The notes beneath the pieces are model-generated. The model saw nothing but the letters and a program-made list of their open reading frames with translations, searched no databases and had not been told where the DNA came from. From Rhizobium sp. SEMIA4064 (GTDB lineage: Bacteria > Pseudomonadota > Alphaproteobacteria > Rhizobiales > Rhizobiaceae), in contig NZ_PYJN01000001.1 of assembly GCF_003025035.1 (NCBI RefSeq), positions 248,549 to 312,548 on the forward strand: a stretch of 64,000 nt of DNA. Direction: 5' to 3'. Every line of letters starts with the position of its first letter. Positions within the stretch are counted from its first letter, which is position 1. Positions 18,018 through 25,712 of this stretch are shown piece by piece. Made by a program: the position numbers and the translations under genes.

Positions 18018-19019
18018 ATGAATGAAGAGGTAGAACTCACTCAAGCGGAAGCCGAAGAGCTGGCGACACGAGCATGTCTCGCAGCCGGTGCCGACCCATC
18101 AAGTACCCGCTCGCTTGTGAACGCGACATTGTCCGCCGCACTCTACGGTCCAGCCACGCTCGGTTTTCCGCATATGGTGGACTACCTCAACAGCTTTCGT
18201 GAAGGGCGCATCAAGTGCGATCCAACGCCCACCCTAACGCGTCCCTTCCCTGCATTCTTTGTCTCCGACGCCGACAAGGGCATAGCGCAACTCGGCTTCG
18301 ACCTCGCATTCCAGGGTTTAATCGAAGCGGCGCGAAATTTTGGAATTGCCGTCTTCACCCAAACCAATAGCTACACGGCGGGAGAACTAGGTTATTACGT
18401 CCGCAGGCTTGCCGAAGAGGGGATCGTTGGGCTCGCGGCGACGAATGCAAACGCTATGGTGGTTGCAAAGGCGGGTGGCCCGGCCGTCTACAGCACAAAT
18501 CCGATGGCGTTTGGATTTCCGCTGGGGGATCGATCGCTGCCATTGATCATCGACCAGGCTTCGAGCGCGACGGCTTACGTCAACATCGTCGCTGCGGCTA
18601 ACGAGGGCCGGCCGATCCCGGAAGGATGGGCGGTGGACGAAAATGGAATGGATACCCGCGATCCCGCCAAGGCACTGACCGGAGCCCTATTGCCTTTCGG
18701 CGGCCGCAAAGGCGCGAATGTAGCATTGCTGGTGGAAATGCTCTCCGCGGGCCTTTCGGGAGGGCCGTGGTCGTTGGACACGCCAGACTTCAGGTCGGGC
18801 GACGCATCTCCGGCAGTAGGATTGACGGTCATTGCCGTCATGCCAGGCCCTGATGGTGATGATCGCGTTGGCCGCGCGCATAAGCAAGCCCTCCGCCTGC
18901 AGGATCACGGCGTGTTCATTCCGGGTGTGGACGGCATTCCATACCCTCCGCCGTCGTCACAGGGGCTGAAGATGCCTCGCAGCGTATTCGAGGCGATTTG
19001 CGGCTTTTTCTCAGCGTAG
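18018..19019 (+). CDS. Ldh2/malate dehydrogenase-like NAD(P)H oxidoreductase (candidate delta-1-pyrroline-2-carboxylate reductase)
   Basis: 333-residue member of the malate/L-lactate/ureidoglycolate dehydrogenase superfamily, which also contains DpkA-type pyrroline-2-carboxylate reductases. Family blocks seen are ALYGPATLGFPHMVDYL near residue 35, TQTNSYTAGELGYYV near 120, TNPMAFGFP near 160 and the Gly-rich FGGRKGANVALLVEM near 225. Sited 129 bases after the hydroxyproline-type enzyme and flanked by the GntR gene, it most likely reduces the cyclic imine formed from trans-3-hydroxyproline to L-proline. Alternatives are other 2-keto or imino acid reductases of the family. Confidence 0.8.
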   Translation: MNEEVELTQAEAEELATRACLAAGADPSSTRSLVNATLSAALYGPATLGFPHMVDYLNSFREGRIKCDPTPTLTRPFPAFFVSDADKGIAQLGFDLAFQGLIEAARNFGIAVFTQTNSYTAGELGYYVRRLAEEGIVGLAATNANAMVVAKAGGPAVYSTNPMAFGFPLGDRSLPLIIDQASSATAYVNIVAAANEGRPIPEGWAVDENGMDTRDPAKALTGALLPFGGRKGANVALLVEMLSAGLSGGPWSLDTPDFRSGDASPAVGLTVIAVMPGPDGDDRVGRAHKQALRLQDHGVFIPGVDGIPYPPPSSQGLKMPRSVFEAICGFFSA

Positions 19020-19088
19020 GGGTCTCCCCCTACGGTCGACTGTCGCCTTGGCTTAGTCGTACTCCGCTATCACCTCGACAGCGGAGGT

Positions 19089-19769
19089 TTACGATTTATC
19101 GGTCGCTTTGGGTCGATGCGCCAGCAGAGATTCGCAGGCCCGCATGATGTGGGCATGAACCAGCGCAGCCGCCTCATCGACGTTACGTTTGCGGCATAGG
19201 TCCAGAATCTGCCTGTGCTCTCGGTCCGCAGTTTCCTGTCCGCTTGAGAGGGAAAGCTGGACCCTCAGATACCGCTCGATCCGGTCATTCACGGATCTGA
19301 TCATGCTTAGTAGATATGGGCGATCGGCATCCTCGTAGAGGCAGGAATGGAATTGCCAGTTGAGTTCGGCCCACCTTGCGACGTTGGTTTCCAGCGCGAA
19401 GGCATCGCAGTAGGCTTGCGCTCGCTCGAACGTAGCCTCGGTCATATTCGGGATCGAAAACCGGATTGCGCTGGATTCCAATATTGCGCGGACCTCGAAA
19501 ATCTGAACGATTTCGGGTTCGGAAACAGACGTTACAACGGCGCCCTTGTTCCGCTGGAATGCGACGAGCCCTTCCGCTTCAAGCCGCTTCAAAGCCTCCC
19601 GCACCGGAATTTTCGAGACGTTGAACATCCGCGCGACGTCATCTTGGCGGATGGGCTCGCCCTCGTCCAAAGTGCCGTCGATAATCGACTCGCGAATGAA
19701 CTTAAGGATGATGTCGGACGCCGTCGGTGCGGCTCCGAGATTTGGAATAACCTCTGATTTTAGCGGCAT
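19089..19769 (-). CDS. GntR-family transcriptional regulator, FCD subfamily
   Basis: DNA-binding repressor of 226 residues. The N-terminal winged helix-turn-helix covers about 12-80 and includes GEPIRQDDVARMFNVSKIPVREAL and LEAEGLVAFQRNKGAVV. The C-terminal FCD ligand domain (about 90-215) carries metal- or acid-binding residues, such as the His of FHSCLYEDADR and the terminal HAHIMRACESL. It converges with the Ldh2-type gene. A near-copy of the operator found upstream of the catabolic genes lies 40 bases before its start, which points to autoregulation. The likely effector is a hydroxyproline or a related metabolite (inference from context). Confidence 0.9.
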   Translation of the reverse strand: MPLKSEVIPNLGAAPTASDIILKFIRESIIDGTLDEGEPIRQDDVARMFNVSKIPVREALKRLEAEGLVAFQRNKGAVVTSVSEPEIVQIFEVRAILESSAIRFSIPNMTEATFERAQAYCDAFALETNVARWAELNWQFHSCLYEDADRPYLLSMIRSVNDRIERYLRVQLSLSSGQETADREHRQILDLCRKRNVDEAAALVHAHIMRACESLLAHRPKATDKS

Positions 19770-20247
19770 TCGAACCCATTTCCACGGCTACGGCACAAGT
19801 CCACGAATATCGTAGACGATGTTGGATCTCAAGATATTGGCTTGGAGCATTTATCCTAGATCGTATCCCTTGGCTTGGATGGGTGGTCTATACGGCAATT
19901 TGCCAGGAACTGCCTTTAGCAAAATGCCTCTTGGCTCCTTACCGCAGCTCGGAGCGGGTATACGCAGGAATTGCTCCCTATCTTTGAAGTTGAAAATTTC
20001 TCGATATCAGTACGTGGATATATGAGTTGGCCGCGACTGCACGCCTATTGTTTGAGATGTACGACAGCCTAGGCGAGTTCCATGAGTCGTCGGCAACAAA
20101 ATCGCTGCGTCTCCGTCGGAAATCAAGTATAACTTGATCGCTTCTTACTTAGGTTCGCCCTAAAGTTTCAGCCCAAGGTCGCCATTTTAAGCAATGCGAT
20201 TTCCGACCGGGTAAGGACGGTGGAGTCACTAAACTGGAGTTCCGAGA
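19770..20247. other. Non-coding, AT-richer gap with one operator-like site
   Basis: Holds ATCGTAGACGAT (19809-19820), the GntR-type site upstream of the regulator gene, and a GATCGTAT half-site at 19859-19866. The rest shows no convincing coding frame: a 68-codon frame starting at 19819 has no ribosome binding site and no family resemblance. Composition is lower in G+C than the flanking genes. Confidence 0.6.
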
Positions 20248-21003
20248 GTGATCAACCATGTCCTGCAATCCTACGTCGTTCCCGTCTGCCTCTACGCTGA
20301 AGAGGGCAGAAAGGCCGGTCTGCGGAGGCTGGTCGGTAGTGCTTTCTTTTGTGGTTCAAAGGGATGTTTTTTAACCGCGCGACACGTAATGGATCAGGCC
20401 ACCGCCGAAGCCGAAAAAGAAGGTTGGCTAATTGGTTTGTGCGCAAAAGCGGATAACGGGCAATCTGTCGATAGCGTTATCTACCCTCTTTCACTCTGGG
20501 AGTTCGCTGCCCATCCCTATGACATCGCGATAGGTCGTTTGGACTACTTTCCGGGCACGCCTTTGTTCGCGAAAAGCGCACATGTTGGTATCTTCGAGGA
20601 AGTCCGATCCCTAGGGTATCCTTCATCTGTGCATGTAAAGGACGGTGATGCCCTCTGGCTCAATTTGAGGGGGCAAAATGGACAGGTTCAACGTCTCACT
20701 CTTCCTCGGGACATGATCTCATCTCATCCTGACGGTTTCGAACTTAGCTTTCTGTTAAGTCCGGGCATGAGTGGCTGCCCTGTTTATACACTCGATGGAA
20801 ATGTTATCGGAGTGGGCGTTGGCTCGTTCGGTTCCCGGATCGTAGAGCATGAGCTTTCTGAAGTAGATGACAACGGACACAAATTCACCGAGCAGCGGCT
20901 TCGGATCGAAGAATTTGGCTTTGCTCACGATCTTCGGGGGCTCCTTGATTGGACACCCGAATTGCTTGGAGGAATGAAACTCTCCGAGGCACTCGGTTCG
21001 TAG
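20248..21003 (+). CDS. Trypsin-like serine protease, stand-alone
   Basis: 251-residue protein with a chymotrypsin/trypsin-like fold and no signal peptide or PDZ domain. The catalytic triad is readable: His46 in FLTARHVMD, Asp92 in HPYDIAIGRL and Ser175 in SPGMSGCPVY. Start is GTG with GGAGTTCCGAGA before it. Such short cytoplasmic trypsin-like domains are found alone or as effectors in bacterial conflict systems, as well as in housekeeping roles. The next gene encodes a small membrane protein 49 bases downstream. Codon use is less GC-biased than in the neighbouring catabolic genes, consistent with acquisition. Its target is unknown. Confidence 0.8.
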   Translation: MINHVLQSYVVPVCLYAEEGRKAGLRRLVGSAFFCGSKGCFLTARHVMDQATAEAEKEGWLIGLCAKADNGQSVDSVIYPLSLWEFAAHPYDIAIGRLDYFPGTPLFAKSAHVGIFEEVRSLGYPSSVHVKDGDALWLNLRGQNGQVQRLTLPRDMISSHPDGFELSFLLSPGMSGCPVYTLDGNVIGVGVGSFGSRIVEHELSEVDDNGHKFTEQRLRIEEFGFAHDLRGLLDWTPELLGGMKLSEALGS

Positions 21004-21052
21004 GGGCGGTTTCGACACCTACACCAAAGACAAATACATAGAGGAACGGCCC

Positions 21053-21463
21053 ATGGCCCTTAAAGGGGGTGCGCTAAGCGCTGTTATAATCATAGCGTTA
21101 CTTGTCGGCGCAAATTTTCTCTTCAAGGAGGACCCTACGCCCTCCCAGCAGAAGCTGTCAGCTAGCGAACAACTTTGCGTCAACGCCGCCGCCGAGATAT
21201 TCAAGCAGACGATTGCTGCCGATGCGCAGCGCGCCAACGAGAGTGTTAACGTCTTAGAAAAATTGCCAAGTAGCACTCAAAATCCAGCGGAGTTCGCAAG
21301 TATTATTGCTTCGATGAATGCCCGCGATGTTCAGGCGGAAATTAATGAGGATGCGGCTTATTGCGAAAAACTAGCCTCGTGCTTCTCACAAGTTGACCAC
21401 CAGAAGCGATTCAACGCTTGTTTTGGTGAAGCACAGAGGCAGCGAGCTTCCGATAAGAACTGA
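21053..21463 (+). CDS. Small membrane-anchored protein, function unknown
   Basis: 136 residues with one N-terminal hydrophobic segment (about 8-24, LSAVIIIALLVGANFLF) followed by a soluble, charged part with four Cys (LCVNAAAE, YCEKLASCF, NACFGEA). There is no lipobox. The soluble part probably faces the periplasm. I recognise no family. It lies 49 bases after the protease gene on the same strand, with AGAGGAACGG before the ATG, so the two may be co-transcribed and linked in function. Confidence 0.65.
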   Translation: MALKGGALSAVIIIALLVGANFLFKEDPTPSQQKLSASEQLCVNAAAEIFKQTIAADAQRANESVNVLEKLPSSTQNPAEFASIIASMNARDVQAEINEDAAYCEKLASCFSQVDHQKRFNACFGEAQRQRASDKN

Positions 21464-21548
21464 CTTCGACCGGTTGTCTGCTTGGTCACAATGGATCGCT
21501 TGTTAAACCCGAGCGCTTCTTTTCGAGCGGGTGCAAAGCAGCGAAGTC

Positions 21549-21564
21549 ACGGAATTAATTCCGT
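21549..21564. repeat. 16-base perfect palindrome next to the IS66 remnant
   Basis: ACGGAATTAATTCCGT is its own reverse complement. It lies 24 bases before the transposase-remnant start and may be part of the old insertion-sequence leader. Confidence 0.5.
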
Positions 21565-21587
21565 AATGAAGGTGAGCTTTGGCACGC

Positions 21588-21758
21588 ATGGAGATTTTGA
21601 CCGGCCAGGAACGCCAACGCGTTTGGTCTGACGAGCAGAGGCTGGGGATTTTGAGGAACGTTTCGGCGGGCATTGCCGCGGCCGCCGACATCGCTGTCAG
21701 CATGAAATCTGTCCAACCAAAGCGGGAAAGTTGCACAAACGAAAGGACAATAAGATGA
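21588..21758 (+). pseudogene. IS66-type OrfA (TnpA) remnant
   Basis: A 56-codon open frame whose first 38 residues (MEILTGQERQRVWSDEQ, then LGILRNVSAGIAAAADIAV) match the start of the small OrfA protein of IS66-family elements, typically MEILTGxERRRRWSxEQ. The HTH continuation and the OrfB/OrfC genes are absent: after AVS the sequence becomes unrelated and stops. So only the 5' end of an element remains, next to tRNA-Ser. Recognised by pattern, not by a search. Confidence 0.65.
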
Positions 21759-21782
21759 AAAATCAACCGCTTGTTGATTTGA

Positions 21783-21872
21783 TGGCGGACAGGGAGGGAT
21801 TCGAACCCTCGGTACGCTTTCACGTACACACGCGTTCCAGGCGTGCGCCTTAAACCACTCGGCCACCTGTCC
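21783..21872 (-). tRNA. tRNA-Ser, anticodon GGA
   Basis: Reads as a full class II tRNA on the minus strand. The acceptor stem GGACAGG (21866-21872) pairs with CCTGTCC (21787-21793), followed by discriminator G and an encoded CCA (21783-21785). The D-loop region is GGCCGAGTGGTTTAAGG, the anticodon arm CGCCTGGAACGCGTG has GGA in the loop, there is a long variable arm, and the T-arm is GGGTTCGAATCCC. It decodes UCC and UCU serine codons. Confidence 0.97.
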
Positions 21873-22107
21873 TTTGGCGTTTCGCAACCGGTCAGGAGGC
21901 AAATCGTCGGAACGGCCGCGATATATACCGATGAATTTCTTAGGATCAACCCGAATCTGACAGATTTTTGACTTCCCGACAGAAAACTCCAGACCTTTGG
22001 TCCATTGCGCTTGTCTGGCTCTCAACTTATCTAAGAAGAAGGATGGCGCAGAGTGCGGTCGGCCAGTCGTTTATGGCCGATGGAGTAATGAGTATGCGGA
22101 GGATACG

Positions 22108-22425
22108 ATGCGCTTTTTGTTGCGTTTTGCCAGCCTTGTCGCGCTGGTCGTTGCGGTGATCGCCGGAACTATCGATTCCATTCAATCGGTTGCTGCCTCC
22201 GCCGTCGTGGTGACGCCGATGGAGGACGCTTGGAACGATGTCAGCCCATCCTCGCTTGCAACCGTCCAATCGCTGATTTCCTATTACATCCATCCGCGCC
22301 TTTATGATCTGGCCGTGCAGTGGCTGTTGTTCCAGCCGACGTTCGCGGTGTTCCTGGTGATCTCGCTGCTTCTGTGGATGATCGCCTACAAGAAGCCGCC
22401 TGTCGCAGGCCGCTTCAGCGTCTGA
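22108..22425 (+). CDS. Small two-helix membrane protein, function unknown
   Basis: 105 residues starting at the ATG after a strong GCGGAGGA ribosome binding site; an upstream in-frame ATG exists but lacks such a site. The protein has two hydrophobic segments (about 5-20, LRFASLVALVVAVIAG, and about 77-95, FAVFLVISLLLWMIAY) joined by a polar region containing VVVTPMEDAWNDVSPSSL. It ends with the basic KKPPVAGRFSV. It looks like a conserved rhizobial protein, but I cannot name a family. It is transcribed away from tRNA-Ser. Confidence 0.75.
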   Translation: MRFLLRFASLVALVVAVIAGTIDSIQSVAASAVVVTPMEDAWNDVSPSSLATVQSLISYYIHPRLYDLAVQWLLFQPTFAVFLVISLLLWMIAYKKPPVAGRFSV

Positions 22426-23117
22426 GACTTCGCTGACGCGTTGAATTCAGTCAACCAGGCGCCGGAGAGGGGAGAAGGAACTTGCTTGACCACGACCTCG
22501 GCCCCTTCGGCATAAAGGCAGAGCGCCGGAATTTCACTGCCGGCCTTACATACTTGCCCGCGACACCGTTTCATCGGCTTGGAATTCATATGGGAGCGCC
22601 GGTCAACTGTATGACGCCCACAATGCCGGGCGGATCGATGTCGAGCCAGGGGTTGGAGACGTAAGACGAGGCCGAACCAGCCTGCAAGAGGTTCTGGCTT
22701 CGATGACGAAAAATCTCTGATCTGGGAATTGGGATCTCGACACGACGGCCGAAGATCGAGCGATCGAGTCATGTTTCAGGCAATCGCGCTGATATAGATC
22801 GCGAGGGTATCAAGACAACTGATCGCGAGCGTGGTAAACCTTCGAGGTCGTTCCTGCGACATCTGTTGTCGGCCCTCGCTTGACTAATAAAATTGCAGTT
22901 TGAGGGCGAAAATGTTCAGAAATCAGCTCCTTTGAGCGGGTTTTTGGCAATTCCCACAAATCTTTACCAACTGAAAAATTTCTCGTGAATTTTTCCTGCA
23001 GCCATGCAAGGATGCGCGCCAGCTTGGCCTCGGGGGAGGCCGGCGGTTCCGCAGACATGTCCGGTCAACGGGCTTGCGGGAGGACCCAACAAGATAGCAA
23101 CAATAGGGCTGCAACTC
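22426..23117. other. 692-base stretch without a recognisable gene
   Basis: Short open frames occur on both strands; the longest is 128 codons, minus strand, ending at 22386 and running into the preceding gene. None has a good ribosome binding site plus family resemblance. TTGACT at 22880-22885 could be a -35 box for the nucleoside transporter operon, but no matching -10 is clear. The region may hold a long untranslated leader for the binding-protein gene or decayed coding sequence. Confidence 0.5.
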
Positions 23118-24113
23118 ATGAAAAAATCCCTTTTGACCCTTTTCGCCTTGGCTGCCATGTCGGCAACGGCGCTTGCGGCCGACATCAAGCCGGCGATCGT
23201 TTATGGCACCGGCGGCAAGTTCGACAAGTCCTTCAACGAAGCTGCCTATAACGGCGCCGAAAGGTTCAAGAAGGAAACCGGCGTCGCCTATCGCGACTTC
23301 GAGCCGACGGGCGACACCCAGGGCGAACAGGCACTGCGCAACTTCGCCAGCAAGGGCTTCAATCCAGTTATCGCCGTCTCCTTCGCCTGGACGTCCGCTC
23401 TGCAGAAGGTTGCCGCTGAATATCCGAAGACCCAGTTCGTTCTGATCGACGACAGCCTCGATCTGCCGAACGTTCGCTCCGTCAAGTTCAAGGAAAACGA
23501 AGGTTCCTACCTGGCTGGCGTCATGGCTGCCATGGCTTCGAAGTCCGGCAAGATCGGCTTCGTCGGCGGCATGGACATTCCGCTGATCCGCAAGTTCGAA
23601 TGTGGCTATGAGCAGGGCGCCCGCGCTGCCAATCCGAAGATCGAAGTCTTCCAGAACATGACCGGCACGACCGGTGCTGCCTGGAACGACCCGGTTCGCG
23701 GCGGCGAGCTCACCAAGAACCAGATCGACCAGGGTGCCGACGTTGTTTACGCGGCTGCCGGCGCGACCGGCCTCGGCGTGCTGCAGACGGCCGCCGACAA
23801 CAAGAAGCTCTCGGTCGGCGTCGATAGCAACCAGAACTATCTGCATCCGGGTTCGGTCCTGACTTCCGTCGTCAAGCGCGTCGACCTCGCCGTCTATAAC
23901 GCCTTCACCGACTCCAAGAACGGCAAGTTCACCGCCGGCACGCAGGAGCTCGGCCTCAAGGAAGAGGGCGTCGGCGCGGCCATGGACGACAACAACAAGC
24001 CGCTCGTCACGCCGGAAATGAAGGCTGCCGTCGACAAGGCGACCGCCGATATCATTGCCGGCAAGATCAAGGTCCACGACTACACGACCGACAACGCCTG
24101 CCCGAAGAGCTGA
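23118..24113 (+). CDS. BMP-family nucleoside-binding protein of an ABC transporter
   Basis: Periplasmic substrate-binding protein of the basic membrane protein (BMP/PnrA/Med) family, 331 residues. The ATG at 23118 begins a clean signal peptide (MKKSLLTLFALAAMSATALA, cut before ADIKP). Family blocks are GTGGKFDKSFNEAAYNG near residue 30, SFAWTSAL near 90, YLAGVMAAMASKSGKIGFVGG near 130 and GVDSNQNY near 235. BMP proteins bind purine and pyrimidine nucleosides; the following ATPase, permease and nucleoside-catabolic genes support this. A strong hairpin with a T-run directly after the stop would let this gene be expressed above the rest. Confidence 0.93.
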   Translation: MKKSLLTLFALAAMSATALAADIKPAIVYGTGGKFDKSFNEAAYNGAERFKKETGVAYRDFEPTGDTQGEQALRNFASKGFNPVIAVSFAWTSALQKVAAEYPKTQFVLIDDSLDLPNVRSVKFKENEGSYLAGVMAAMASKSGKIGFVGGMDIPLIRKFECGYEQGARAANPKIEVFQNMTGTTGAAWNDPVRGGELTKNQIDQGADVVYAAAGATGLGVLQTAADNKKLSVGVDSNQNYLHPGSVLTSVVKRVDLAVYNAFTDSKNGKFTAGTQELGLKEEGVGAAMDDNNKPLVTPEMKAAVDKATADIIAGKIKVHDYTTDNACPKS

Positions 24114-24121
24114 TATGAAAT

Positions 24122-24160
24122 AAGGGCGTATGACGTATCCAAAACGTCATACGCCCTTTT
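24122..24160 (+). terminator. Intra-operon terminator after the binding-protein gene
   Basis: A 15-base perfect stem, 24122-24136 with 24144-24158, a seven-base loop and a T-rich tail (CTTTTCTTAT). It lies between the binding-protein gene and its ATPase gene. It should cause partial termination or protect the 3' end of the upstream message, giving excess binding protein over membrane components. Confidence 0.85.
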
Positions 24161-24193
24161 CTTATCCGGAAGTCTGATTTCTGGAGCTGCGTA

Positions 24194-25705
24194 GTGAGCC
24201 AAACGCCTGCCATCGAACTCGTGGGCATCGACAAGAAGTTCGGTGCTGTTCATGCCAACAAAGATATCAACCTGACCGTCGCCAAGGGCTCGATCCACGG
24301 GATCATCGGTGAGAACGGTGCCGGGAAGTCGACTCTGATGTCGATCATCTACGGCTTCTATCATGCCGACAGTGGCGAGATTCGCATCAACGGCAATCCT
24401 ATCGCCATCCGCGACAGCCAGACGGCGATTGCCGCTGGGATCGGCATGGTGCACCAGCATTTCATGCTGGTCGACAATTTCTCCGTGCTGGAAAACGTCA
24501 TGCTCGGCGCCGAGGGCGGCGCCTTGTTGGCGAAGGGTGTCACGGCCGCCCGCGCCGAACTGAGGCGCCTGGAGACGGATTACGGCCTCGATGTCGATCC
24601 GGACGCCTTGATCGAGGAGCTTCCCGTCGGTCAGCAGCAGCGCGTCGAGATCCTGAAGGCCATGTATCGTGGCGCCGAGATCCTGATCCTGGACGAGCCG
24701 ACCGGCGTTTTGACGCCAGCCGAAGCCGACAATCTGTTCCGAATCCTCCGCGTGTTGCGCGACCAGGGCAAGACCATCATCCTCATCACCCATAAGCTGC
24801 GCGAAATCATGGCGATCACCGATACGGTATCGGTCATGCGCCGCGGCGAAATGGTCGCCACGCGCAAGACGGCGGAAACCACCGTCGAAGAGCTCGCCGA
24901 GCTGATGGTCGGCCGTCGCGTGTTGCTGCGCGTCGAAAAAGGCTCCGCCCATCCCGGAGAGGTCGTGCTTTCCGTTCGCAACCTGACCGTCAAGGATGGC
25001 CGTGGCGTGACCATGGTCGACAATGTTTCCTTCGATGTCCGAGCCGGCGAGATCGTCGGTATCGCCGGCGTTGCCGGCAACGGCCAGTCGGAACTGTTGG
25101 AGGCGATCGCCGGCATCCGTAAGCCGGCGTCCGGCGAAATCTACCTGCATGGCGAGCCGATCGGTATCGCCGACCCGGCAGCGCTGCGTGAGCTTGGCCT
25201 TGCCCATATCCCGGAAGACCGCCATCACATGGGCCTCGTCCTCAAGTTTGAGGAATATGAAAATTCCATTCTCGGCTATCACCGCGACACCAAATATGGG
25301 CGCGGCGGCATGCTCGATCTCGACGCCATGCGCAAGGATGCGCTGGAGAAGATCGAGAAATACGACATTCGCCCGCCGAACGCCCGGCTGAAAACAGCCA
25401 ATTTTTCGGGCGGCAACCAGCAGAAGATCGTCGTTGCCCGCGAGATCGAGCGCGATCCGAAGGCCCTGCTGATCGGCCAACCGACACGCGGCGTCGATAT
25501 CGGCGCCATCGAATTCATCCATCGCCGCATCATCGAAATGCGCGATGCCGGCAAGGCGATCCTGCTGGTATCGGTGGAGCTGGATGAGATCCGCGCGCTT
25601 TCGGACCGCATCCTCGTCATGTTCGCCGGCCACATCGTCGGCGAGAAAACGGCTGACGCCGGTGAACAGACACTCGGCCTGATGATGGCCGGCATTGCCG
25701 CATGA
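24194..25705 (+). CDS. Nucleoside ABC transporter ATP-binding protein, two ATPase domains
   Basis: 503-residue sugar/nucleoside-type ABC ATPase (RbsA/YufO-like), with a GTG start. The first domain has Walker A GENGAGKST near residue 38, signature LPVGQQQRVEIL near 145 and Walker B ILILDEPTGVLTPAEA. The second domain (about 255-500) has a degenerate Walker A, GVAGNGQSE, and a signature FSGGNQQKIVVARE, as is usual for this class. It energises the two permeases encoded next. The ATPase is cytoplasmic and attached to the membrane complex. Confidence 0.94.
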   Translation: MSQTPAIELVGIDKKFGAVHANKDINLTVAKGSIHGIIGENGAGKSTLMSIIYGFYHADSGEIRINGNPIAIRDSQTAIAAGIGMVHQHFMLVDNFSVLENVMLGAEGGALLAKGVTAARAELRRLETDYGLDVDPDALIEELPVGQQQRVEILKAMYRGAEILILDEPTGVLTPAEADNLFRILRVLRDQGKTIILITHKLREIMAITDTVSVMRRGEMVATRKTAETTVEELAELMVGRRVLLRVEKGSAHPGEVVLSVRNLTVKDGRGVTMVDNVSFDVRAGEIVGIAGVAGNGQSELLEAIAGIRKPASGEIYLHGEPIGIADPAALRELGLAHIPEDRHHMGLVLKFEEYENSILGYHRDTKYGRGGMLDLDAMRKDALEKIEKYDIRPPNARLKTANFSGGNQQKIVVAREIERDPKALLIGQPTRGVDIGAIEFIHRRIIEMRDAGKAILLVSVELDEIRALSDRILVMFAGHIVGEKTADAGEQTLGLMMAGIAA

Positions 25706-25712
25706 GGCCTTG

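Noticed and set aside
16600..21872. A genomic island integrated into tRNA-Ser
   Set aside because: The 3' end of tRNA-Ser faces this region, but I found no second copy of the tRNA end to mark an attachment site and no integrase gene.
22386..22772. A 128-codon minus-strand frame in the gene-free stretch before the nucleoside transporter
   Set aside because: No clear ribosome binding site, and its last 40 bases overlap the preceding small membrane protein gene; I found no recognisable domain.
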